Assembly (NCBI RefSeq): GCF_048544455.1
Contig: NC_133538.1
Coordinates: 437,594,311 to 437,658,310 of the forward strand
From: Silene latifolia
Taxonomy: Eukaryota > Streptophyta > Magnoliopsida > Caryophyllales > Caryophyllaceae
Reading direction: 5' to 3'
DNA length: 64,000 nucleotides
Below the pieces are notes generated by a model. It made no database searches, was not told where the DNA came from, and saw nothing but the letters and a program-made list of their open reading frames with translations. Below are positions 12,794-23,312 of the stretch, piece by piece. The number at the start of each line of letters is the position of its first letter. Position 1 is the first letter of the stretch. A program made the position numbers and the translations under genes.

Positions 12794-13703
12794 TTATTTA
12801 TTACCTACTGGAACAATCTTTCCAGCTTTGATATCTCCAAGATACTTTGGGCAATTCCTCTTCCAATGTCCTATGCCATTACAATAATGGCATTTGTCTT
12901 CAGAAGTAGCACCCTTTTTAGAAGAGTTTTTCTCAATTGCTTTTTCCTTTCCTTTGAAGGAAGTGGGTTTCTTGCTCTTACTAGCACTCCTTTTAAATTT
13001 CCCTTTGCTCTTGGTGTTAATTGCAAGCACATCCTTGGTAGTACTAACATTAAGACCCATATCTCTCTCGGCTTGCACAAGTAAATTGTGCAATTCATGG
13101 AGAGAAGTCTTCATGTTTTGCATATTGTAGTTTACCCTAAACTGCACATATGCCTTGACTTTATTCAAGGAATGTAGAACTCGGTCTATAACGAGTTGTT
13201 CGGGAATGTCAACCTTTTAGATCTTAAGAGTCTCAACAAGGTCATTCAATTTGAGCACATGAGGGCTAACCTTTTGGCCCTCTTTGATGTTGATTTCAAG
13301 AGGCCGCCTCATATTGGATTATCCTAGGAGCTTGCGAAAACATGGTCACAAGCTTGGTGTAGATCTCATAGTCCGTGCTCATCTGAATAGCACTCCTTTG
13401 GAGATCAGGCTTCATAGAGAAAATCAAGACGTTCTTGATAGCGGCCGACTCTTTTAGGTAGGCCTCATAGGCTTCCCTTGCGGCGGAGGTTGACCTAGTA
13501 GTAGGTGCGGTGGGAGCGGCTTTGGTAAGGTAACGAAGCTTGTCGTCACCTTCCGCGGCCTAACGGAGTTGCGCATCCCAATCGGCGATGTTTGAACCAT
13601 TCTTTTCAAGTTTACATCGATCCATAAAGGATCGGAGCCAAGAAGCATTGGGGAGTGCTGGAGCGTTTGCACTAGTTGATGGGGATGAAATCGGAGTAGT
13701 CAT
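12794..13703 (-). pseudogene. copia-1 gag with CCHC zinc knuckle
   Basis: Gag of a Ty1/copia element. An ATG at 13703 opens a segment that reads ANAPALPNASWLRSFMDRCK and GSNIADWDAQLR, the same N-terminal layout as the copia-2 gag (SSWLKMFMDQMN, GSNFLGWEAALW). After several frameshifts the C-terminal 124-codon segment (13168-12794) carries a helical LHELHNLLVQAERDM and an intact CHYCNGIGHWKRNC knuckle (CX2CX4HX4C), ending DIKAGKIVPVGNK. It binds RNA in live relatives. Here stops at about 13560, 13320-13200 and elsewhere kill it. Confidence 0.85.
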
Positions 13704-15815
13704 TGCTTACTAATCAAATTGACTACAAAATAGAAAATGACGGAATTATAAACATTTATCATCTTTAAAACTTGTAAATATTTTAAACAAGTTTAACATT
13801 TATATAATGACCTCTACCCAACTATAATAAATGATTTCGAGACCCAAAATTCATATTAACTTGGATGTGAGCCAACGGGCCGTCTACATCTTTACTAATA
13901 TAACTTGGTAGGTTAACCCTCTTAACCGATTCTACAATTAGAACTCTCGGTCGATGATTTTATATTAAATTCATCTTTAGCCCGAACCTTTTGTGGCTAC
14001 GGTCGCAAAATATCTTCGTTGAGATTAACCAAATTTTCGAAGTGTAATAACTACTTATTACCCCACTTATCCAACGTCAATAGAAGCACTCCGAAAAATC
14101 GGATTGTACTCCTCATGAAATTTAGATTCATGGGCTCCTGCTATTTGGTAAGGCTAAGTCTCAATCTTTTAAAAGTAAAGGTCTTGTAAATTTATTATCT
14201 ATCACGTTTTAAGTGAACTAAAGCGGTGAACTACGATAATTATAATTGATACGGTCGATGATTCGATATGATATGCATGTGTTGTTATGGCGATTTGGCA
14301 ATGCATGCAACATATTAAAAGAAATGCAAAATAAATAATAAATTCTCAGTATGGCCTTCCTAAAATAAAAAATCAAATAATCTATTACATATTCAGAAAC
14401 CAACTCCTTTGGTCCCTTGAATCATCAAGTGGCACGCCTCCTAAGAACACCGTCTTTATCGGAACATTTTTCCGAATGGCACCGTCCTGAAGGAACTCCG
14501 GGATTACAAATAATAATAAAAATACAAAGCTATTCCTATCATACATTTGTAATATAAAAAACTAGTAAAAATAAAAGTGATACGAGATCACATTAAATTA
14601 CAACCGAATCAATATCCCCTTTCATTACGGATAATATCGATTAAAACTAAGGCCATACTAAGATAAAATTACATAATTCAAAATTACATAAATAAAATAT
14701 GACATTCAACAATGAAATATGCAGCATTATAAATGTGTCTATCATGCCAAATTATGTGCCAAATTGCCCTATTTAACATATATCGATTATATAACCCGGT
14801 TTTATGGAAATGCACGATTTTAACTTATTAAAATCGTAAATTAATACTAAAATCTAATTTTAGTCCAAGTTAATTATCCTAACACTCTTAGGTCTCAAAA
14901 ATTAGTCATCACTCAATTTTTGACAATAATTCAACTTGATTTAATTTTATGCTCTTTTTTTACCCTAAAATCATAACATTTATGAAATAAATCCAAATTA
15001 AATTACAATAATTTCAAAATTTAAATTTTAAATTTTTGAACATTCTGGAATATATCCATGACACTCAAAATGTCAAAAATCATGGTTAAAATTTTGGAAT
15101 TTATTTCGAGAAAAATGTAGTTGCGATTTATCGGTTTTATCAAATAAAACATCTAAAGTATACAAAACATTAATCAAATCAATTTTACAAATTTAGATCT
15201 GATAATCGGGATATAAATGAAACCTAAAATAATTTTCTCATGCCATGTAATTCGTTTTAGCTATTTATGCTAAAATAGTCACTATTTATGCCATTTTTAC
15301 ACTAAAAATTCATAAATCATGCAAAATAAATCAAGTTCATCTTAAATTTTACACAAAGTGATTAAATAATGCATGTGACAACATATTAAAATTTCACAGC
15401 CTATTTCGAAGTTTAACCATATTTAACCATTTTACCTCCATTTAATTCATTTTTATCTCATAAAAATCGTAAATCATGCAATATTAATCAAATTAATACA
15501 AAATTTTACATACAATAAATAAAATATGCATGTGATGTCATATAAAAATTTCAAGGTCATAGACTTAGTTTAACTATTTTTAGCATTTTAATTTCCATTT
15601 AAGTCATAAAAATGTAATAAAATAACTAAAAATCATTAAAATGAGCAATAAAATACCATAAATCATAAAAATGACTTAAAAACATTTTAGGACCAGAATA
15701 TACAATATGCATAAATATTTTGTGGCTTTATCTAATAAATCACAAATTTTTAGTTTTAATTAAGTTACTAATAACTCGAAAAAACTATAAATCGATTATG
15801 CATGCAACATCCTAT
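13704..15815 (-). other. copia-1 leader, AT-rich, non-coding
   Basis: Lies between PBS and gag. It is homologous in patches to the copia-2 leader: the block with CTAATTCTA(C)..TTAGAA and TCGGTCGAT near 13930 matches one near 32830. Otherwise it is AT-rich sequence without an open frame of note. Confidence 0.6.
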
Positions 15816-15827
15816 GCTCTGATACCA
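15816..15827 (-). promoter_or_regulatory. copia-1 primer-binding site, initiator tRNA-Met
   Basis: The + strand GCTCTGATACCA is the complement of TGGTATCAGAGC, the standard plant PBS for initiator tRNA-Met. It lies two bases inside the 5' LTR edge at 15830. Confidence 0.9.
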
Positions 15828-15829
15828 AT

Positions 15830-16442
15830 TGTTAGGTTCATATACCTATTATTAGACTCTTCTAATAGTGAAATAATTAATATATTAATATGAGTTCATT
15901 AGATCTAGTGCATACATAACTAAATAAGAGATAAAATAAGAAAAACAATGTTCCTTACATTGTTATATGGCTAGAAATAAGGGCACAAATAAGGTCACCT
16001 TCCTTATTTGTTCTTGAGCTTAAATATAATGGATGATCCTCCTTAATCCCAAGTATTGAGATCCTCCTCTTGATTGCACCCAAAACAAATCTCTTAAACT
16101 AATATATTAACTAACTAGATTAATAAATCTTATTTAATCAAATTACAATAAGATATAAATATTCTCTCTCACAAATGAATTGTTCAATTTTAAGGAATTG
16201 ATTAACTTTTATCGTTATACAATTAATCAACTTGTCTATTAAGGAAATTGTCCTATAGGTGTGACCTTAAGGGATCAACTGATCACCACCGTCAAACGAT
16301 AGTAATGCCAAACTCTAGTTAGCCAATCATTACTGATTAATGTTGATCAGTTGACTATATAAATGAATCATCCCTTACGTATTCTTAATTTGAGATTTAA
16401 ACATGTGATCGCACTATTGTTGAGGACACATATACTTTAACA
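15830..16442 (-). repeat. copia-1 5' LTR (613 bp, internally deleted)
   Basis: Same termini as 8285-9535, with a large internal deletion joining AACTAGATTAAT to AAATCTTATTTAAT near 16125. It preserves the U3-side hairpin arms at 16275-16285 and 16344-16354. Confidence 0.85.
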
Positions 16443-16447
16443 CATTT

Positions 16448-17500
16448 TACCCAACAAGGTATGATATGCTTTAACTAGATTTTGTGCCTTCTTCCAGTTT
16501 ATTTGCGAAAATTTCATTGATCCCGCTGACGCGAAGCCTTTCCAAAACCTCGTTGTCACCTCTCTTTGTCAGTTGGAAATGTATTTTTCACCCTCGTTTT
16601 TCACTATCATGGTACACCTGACTTTTCACTTAGTTAGGGAGATTTTGTATCTTGGCCCCATGTACTTGAGATACCAGTATCATTTCGAAATTGATGAAAG
16701 TGTACAAGGACTACACATCTAATCGGTATTGGCGACAATGTTGTATTGCTGAGCGCGCTATTATCGATGAAACTCTTTCATATTGTTACGCATACCTCTC
16801 CAGTGACGAGTTAATTGGAGTTCCTAAGAATCGCCATAGTGACTGGATGGCGGGAAAAGGAATTAGGAGTCGTGTTGGAAAAATTATGACATGTGACATG
16901 TTGCATTTAGCACATACATACGTGCTTCACAACGATGATGAGGTGAAAACTTATATTCAGCAGCACCAAGATGAGCTCAAAGACGTTTACCCAAACAAGA
17001 GCGAGATAGGATTGCAAACGAGCATAACAAGTGATTTGGAGAGTTGTTTAGGAATATGGTTTTAAATTATAAGAATCAGTATGGTGATGACATATCTCTA
17101 GATTATTAAATCTCGGCTTAGGTCCAAATACAATAGCAACCTTTTATAGTGGTTTGGCCAGTAATGGATATACTTTTTACACCCGAGAGGAAGATGAGTT
17201 GAGCACAATGCAAAATTGTCGTGTTTGTTTTGAATTTGAGGCGATGCACTTTGCTAGTTCAAAATATAAACATCCTATTTGGGGAAAAATGCAATATTAT
17301 GGTGTAATTCAAGAAATATTGGAATTAGATTACATTCACTTCAAAATACCTGTATTCCGATCTAAGTGGATACATAACAACAATGGTGTTCGAAAGGATA
17401 ATATGGGATTTACGTTGGTGAATCTTGATAAGGTTGGAAATAAGGATGATCCGTTCATAATGGGATCATAAGCTAACACAAGTGGTTTATGTCACCGATG
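16448..17500 (+). pseudogene. tnp2: CACTA TNP2 transposase, C-terminal part (DUF4218 and DUF4216 type)
   Basis: Resumes the transposase frame across the copia-1 insertion: the segment ending AIRSIL before the insertion is followed by NKVRYALTRFCAFF here, as expected in intact TNP2. Next come CIAERAIIDETLSYC and IGVPKNRHSDW (DUF4218-type region, 16691-17065), then YYGVIQEILELDYIHFKIPVF and GFTLVNLDKVGNKDDPFI (DUF4216-type region, 17154-17471) and VTDAMDKKWLVYYL. Frame breaks occur near 16690, 17066 and 17472. The 3' coding end runs into a (TA)n tract at 17726. Confidence 0.85.
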
Positions 17501-17724
17501 CTATGGATAAGAAGTGGCTAGTGTACTATCTATAAGGAGTAGGCAGGGAGCACCCGATAGTGGTGATGATCAGGATGTCGTATTTGAGGGACTGGATCAC
17601 CATAAGATATCAGATTTTGACGATGTTGACGATGATAACACTCCAAGCATCTATATGGATGATGATCATGGTGAAGGTATTTGGGTTAACGAAAAAACAT
17701 TGTCACCCAAAAAACGTCCCCGAT

Positions 17725-18266
<542 letters not shown>

Positions 18267-18469
18267 TTGATTTTATTTGCTTTTTCTATAATTCCATTAC
18301 GAACTGTTTCGATTATTATTTTATAAACTTTAGTTTAAAATCTGTTGTTGTTGATGAGTTTTATGCTCGTAAATTATTGACATTTAGCTTACATCACTTT
18401 TCTACGGTTTATAGTAGTTTGTAAATTCGATCGTTAATTAGCAAGTTCTTCTTTGCTTATTCAAATGTC

Positions 18470-19060
18470 GCTTATATTTCCCTTTACCATTATGCATACA
18501 GAAAAATATGGAAAATTGGTGCAAAGGCTGGGTAGGCAAAAGCTGGATGAAGATAGAGAACTCTTCCTTGCAGATTATGTCAAAACAAAAACAGATGCTC
18601 TGGGTTGGTTTGGTCAACATAAATAAGTCGAGTTCAATGGCAACTGCAACCAATCCCAATATGATGTTTTAACTTATCCAAATCTCATTTCAATTATCTT
18701 CCACCTTCTTGATAGCTGTTCGGATAAGGCAAACATGGCCATGCTATGTAAACCTTGGGCTCAGCTGTTTCTTTTTTATCTGAATTCACCTCGTGTTCTG
18801 TTGGCGTACCTCCGAACTTTACGCGACAGTGATGTCAATAGCGTGAGGGTAATGCGTAGGAATGGTAGACTAATTTTCCAAAGATGCAGGTGCTTTATGA
18901 CGGATAATAAGGCAGCCAGATTTATCATGCATGTTCCAATAACGAAAAAATGTATTGCAGAGAGCCCATCTTAATCCACTCAATGATATTCAAAACAATC
19001 AAGTAAATAAGATGTTGCGGGATATGGCAACCCAGGTACATCAAGCAGCGACATAAATTG
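18470..19060 (+). other. unrecognised coding-like segment inside the CACTA element
   Basis: Between the microsatellites and the CACTA right end, the + strand holds two open stretches with ordinary amino-acid composition. One reads KLVQRLGRQKLDEDRELFL then ALGWFGQHK (about 18512-18623). The other reads SIIFHLLDSCSDKANMAMLC and then QRCRCFMTDNKAARF (about 18680-18974). They are not a TNP2 part and I do not recognise a family. They could be the remains of the second CACTA gene (TnpA-like) or a captured host fragment. AT-rich non-coding sequence surrounds them. Confidence 0.35.
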
Positions 19061-19249
19061 CAACACCCTTACTAGTTCGTCGAACTTTCTATTTAGTTGA
19101 ATTAGTTGATGTTGTATATTGATCTGATATGCTGCTGCTACTGCTGTGGTTATTTGATGCTGCTGGTGCTACTGTTAATTGATGCAGGTTTTTGACAATA
19201 ATGCACTGCATTTGTAATTTAAAAAAAAAGAGAACAATAACAATAAAAA

Positions 19250-19708
19250 AAACCCGTTGTTATTAATAATAACAACAGTAATCATAAACATAATCGTTGC
19301 TACTACCTTCCCTCCAATAAAATATTAAATGCGCGTATTACTATCAACAGCGAGTTTATCACAAAAAACCGTAGTTATTACCTTCCCACCCACTCTTTTC
19401 ACAACGGATGACTTGTAACAACAACGGGTATAAACTATTGTTAAAATACTTATAACAACGGTTTTGTGTAAAGAAATCGTTGTTATTACTTTCCCACCAA
19501 AATATTACTCAAAACAGGGACTTCTTTTCACAACGGATAATTAATAACGACAACGGTTATAAATAATTGTTAAAACCTTAGACAACGGTTTTTTTTTTTT
19601 AAATCCTAACCGTTGTTAAAAGTTTTAACAACGGCCCGGACGACAACGCCCGCTTTTTTCTATAACAACGGTTATTAGCCGTTTTTGTCCCGTATATCTG
19701 TAGTAGTG
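19250..19708. repeat. CACTA right terminal region with subterminal repeats
   Basis: About ten copies of ACAACGG or its complement CCGTTGT/CGTTGTTA occur in both orientations between 19253 and 19673. The region finishes with the TIR end TAGTAGTG at 19701-19708. Confidence 0.85.
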
Positions 19709-19711
19709 TAA

Positions 19712-20827
19712 AAGAATGTCATCCGAAGTCATTCAGGCTATTAAAGAGGAAGTTGGCAAATTCCTGAAAGAAAAATTTATCCGTCCAATAAAATATGTGG
19801 AGTGGATTGCTAACATTGTTTCAGTCATTAAGAAGAATGGGAAAATTAGAGTGTGCATTGATTTTCGGAATCTGAATAAAGCCACTCCTAAAGATGAATA
19901 TCCCATGCCTTTGGTTAATGTGCTTATTGATGCTACCTCAAGGCATAAATATGTTACCTTTATGGATGGATATGCTGGGTATTACCAAATTAAGATTGAA
20001 GAAAATGACTGTTATTTGGCAGCGTTTAGGTGTCTTAGTTCTTTGGAAATATTTGAGTGGGGATTTATGCCATTTGGACTAAAGAATGCAGGCGCTACAT
20101 ATCAAAAAACCATGAATTATATTTTTCATGACTTAAATGGAGATTCAATGGCTATCTATATAGATAATGTTGTTAAATCCAATGAATTTGATGAATATTT
20201 GCTTCATCTCAAACAAGCGTTTGAGAGAATGAGAAAGTATAATCTCAAAATGAATCCTTTAAAATGTGCTTTTTGTGTTAGCGCAGGAAATTTTCTTGGA
20301 TTTCTTATTCATCAAAGAGGAATTGAGATTGACAAGAATAAAGCCAAAGCAGTAATAAATGCTAAACCACCCTTTGATAAAACAGAGTTACAACGGTTTT
20401 TAGGGCAGGTCAATTATGTTCGGCGCTTTATGGCAAATTTGGCTGGAAAGACCAAGGTTTTTTCTCCATTGCTACGATTAACGAAGGAGGAGACTTTTAT
20501 TTGGAACCATAGCAAGAAGCATTTGATCAAATAAAGAAATATTTGGTTAATCCACCAGAGTTGATTTCTCCAAAGGCAGGTAAAACTTAGAGGCTCTACT
20601 TGTCAACTGCAGACCAGTCAATTGATTGTATGTTGTCTCAAGAAAATGAGCAAGGTTTTGAAGAAGTAGTATTTTACTTGAGCCGAGTCCTTCAAGAGAC
20701 GGATCAATGATATACTTATTTAGAAAAAGTATGTTTAAGTCTTTATGATGCTTCAGTCAAATTAAGGCATTATTTCATGGCTCGTACTATAGAAATAGTA
20801 TCACCGCTAGATGTGATGAAGCATATG
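19712..20827 (+). pseudogene. gypsy-2 reverse transcriptase and first RNase H
   Basis: The open segment 19716-20534 (272 codons) reads as an RVT_1 domain: KFLKEKFIRPIKYVEWIANI, VCIDFRNLNKATPKDEYPMP, FMDGYAGYYQI, WGFMPFGLKNAGATYQKTMN, then the active site as YIDNVV where YIDDVV is expected, and LKCAFCV and NFLGFLIHQRGIEID. The second catalytic Asp is Asn, so the enzyme is disabled as it stands. The Met at 19716 is internal to a polyprotein. From 20535 the RNase H frame continues with stops (LYLSTADQSIDCML, VVFYLSRVLQETD, YTYLEKVCLSLYDA, LRHYF) until the gypsy-3 insertion at 20827. Confidence 0.9.
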
Positions 20828-23297
20828 TGTGGACACGGGGGGGCCTATGGGGGCGCTTGGGAAAACAAGTGTTTGTATTTGTGGAGTCAAGACACAAAGT
20901 AATTACATGAACACTAAGAACTCGTTACCCTTAGCGTTCTATGTCTAGAATGACTCTCATGGATGCCAATGAACACGGATGTTCACAGAGATCTGGAGTA
21001 AGGGGTGAGGGTACGTATTAGGAAGCTCTTTTGATCGAACACATAATCCCGCCCGCCTGATAGCGGCCTCTACTAATGATTAGGGAAGTTATTCATACTT
21101 GATATATTGTCAATGATATGCATGCAATGCAACAAACAACGTTTTAAACCTAACATGTGAGATTTAACTAAGTCGGTGAACATGTAATTAGCACTCAATT
21201 GGGTCGAAGTAAGGATTTAGGGTTGATTACATGTGAGAACAAGCAAACGATACGATAATAAAGAGTATAATAAATGAAATACGATAATTAAAATTACAAT
21301 AATTACAATGGTTTGATGATTTACGTCGAAAATACATTTTAAAACGGATAGTTTAAGAAAAAGAAGAAAAATAATTAAGGTTAGAAAACGGATAGATTAA
21401 CAGTGATATTTCGATTAATACGTAAACTAATGAATTAGGTCAAAGCGAGAAACGGAAGTTCAGAGACAGAACTAAACCCAGAACAGGCGCAGCAATGCTG
21501 CGTCTTTTGGAAGAGGCGCAGTGGTTACTGCGTCTGTTCCTGAGGTGAGTTCTGGCTGTGAAGCCGGAACTGCAATTGTTAATGTTCATTGGTGTGTTTA
21601 AAGATTGATTGATAATGTTTGAATCAAGTAGAAGTGATTTAACATATTAATTGCATATGAATTTGGTCATAAAAGCAATAAAACATGAATTAAAACTGAT
21701 TATAACTAATTAAAACGAATTATGAACGAATTACGACGAATTATAAACGAGTTAAAGTTACGAATTAGGTTAAATTAAATATGGAAAAGACGTGATAGAC
21801 AGTAATGAAAACATATACAAAAGGTCGAATTTCAGAAACTTGATATGAACTAATCGAGTCTCTAAAATCCGGGTTTGATGTTAATGACGAAAACCCGCTA
21901 ATATTGATTATTAGGGATCTAGGTCGGATTTAAAGGTGATAAATAATATGAATTATACTTTAAAATTGTTATACGGATGAAACAATGAAGAACAAAATAA
22001 AACGGAGTAAAAGAGATGAATCAACGAAGAACAAAGGAAGAAGAAGAAAAGCGAAATCGGCAACCTCGAAAAGAGGCGCGATGAGGTGTCTGCGTTTCTT
22101 CTCGACATCTGTCTCCCGTTAATCCGTAAAAACAGTTTGATAAAAGGTTTTGTAAATCAGTTTTAAACATACTTTCAACGTAAATCTTACAATAATTAAT
22201 ACAAAGATAAAATACAATAATAAAAGTGGGATTTACACCCCCAGACTTACATGTTAGCGTCGCGAGATTTAACTAAATCGGTTTTTTAGTGGTAACTCGA
22301 CTCGAACTATGCAAATATGAAAGTGCCCTTGAAAAAGGAGTTAAAATAAATTGAATTATTGATTATGGTGTAGTGGTCAAATTGATCGGTTATGCAAAAC
22401 GAGACTGGTACTCAGAAGGATCCGAGGTTACGTGGTCGAAAGTTCAAGCACGTAGACATCAATAAGCAAAGAGCGCGGTCTTAGAATGCAAAGGGAGAAG
22501 AGAAGGGCGGACACTCGCGTGAAAAATATGTGAGGCGAAGGCCTCTATTTATACTAAACACACGGAGGAATTATGGTAAGTGTAGAATTTGGAAGAAAAG
22601 ATCCGGAAATAACCGACTTAGTTGAAACACGGAAACTTGGACAAAAAGAAAGCCCTAAGAAAAGGCGCAGCAGGTGCTGCGTCCCTGAGAAGAGGCGCAG
22701 CACTTACTGCGTTTTTTCTTGGGTAGGTTCCTTCTGCGCGTAGAAAACGCATTTGACAGCCTGTCGTATTTTAGGCATAACTTTCTCTACAAGACTCCGA
22801 AGAAGGTTATTTTGGTGGCGTTGGAAAGCTAAGAAAGAGATCTAGAACTTTGTGTGAAACAGGCCTGACCCAAAAAAGTCGTTATCACCTCATAAAACGG
22901 GCCTAAGTGTCGGGTTGTCATTTTAGCTAAATGAAATGTACATTTTGTAATGCAAACTTTTAGTTTAGCCTAAAGAAGTGACATGAGACTCAAACTGAGA
23001 TATACCCATAACATTTATCACATCCTAACCTTAGGTAGACAAGCACATTACTTTTGACTCGTGATTTGACGGTTTTAGGAAATGAAGACGGTTTTTTACC
23101 CGGACTCCAAATGTACTCTAATTACTGCCAAAACGACCGTAATGACACCTAGATGACAACTAAAGGGTAGATACAAGTGTATGAGTTACCTTTTATTAAC
23201 CGATTTACGAAACGTCATAAAATCGCGACATATGCTAAACATGCGGCCCAATCATCACTGGGTGTTTGGCGGGATGTGCAGAAACGAGGTATCTACA
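20828..23297 (-). repeat. gypsy-3 3' LTR (2470 bp)
   Basis: Element-sense ends TGTAGATACCTCG...CCGTGTCCACA. It matches 37981-40435 along its length with scattered substitutions and several indels, for instance a loss of about 55 bp near 20888. A TATAAATAGAGG box in element sense lies at 22542-22553, about 745 bp from the LTR start, a strong plant TATA box. GC-rich palindrome modules lie at 21485-21540, 22073-22110 and 22663-22713. Confidence 0.9.
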
Positions 23298-23312
23298 GAG
23301 CCCCCACTTTGA
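23298..23312 (-). promoter_or_regulatory. gypsy-3 polypurine tract
   Basis: The + strand GAGCCCCCACTTT is the complement of AAAGTGGGGGCTC, purine-rich and abutting the 3' LTR at 23297, the position where plus-strand DNA synthesis is primed. Confidence 0.75.

Larger units (their letters stand above)
8285..16442 (-). mobile_element. copia-1: decayed LTR retrotransposon, TSD CATTT
   Basis: Full-length outline on the - strand: 5' LTR at 15830-16442, tRNA-iMet PBS at 15816-15827, gag at 13703-12794, a badly decayed integrase/RT/RNase H region, a purine tract by 9536-9545 and the 3' LTR at 8285-9535. A 5-bp TSD, CATTT, flanks it at 8280-8284 and 16443-16447. Removing the insert restores the CACTA transposase reading frame. 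It shares LTR, leader and coding homology with copia-2, so they belong to one lineage, but it is much older judged by its decay. Confidence 0.9.

Noticed and set aside
12779..13130. + strand open frames opposite the copia-1 gag
   Set aside because: Shadows of the gag coding strand, which carries the recognisable zinc knuckle.
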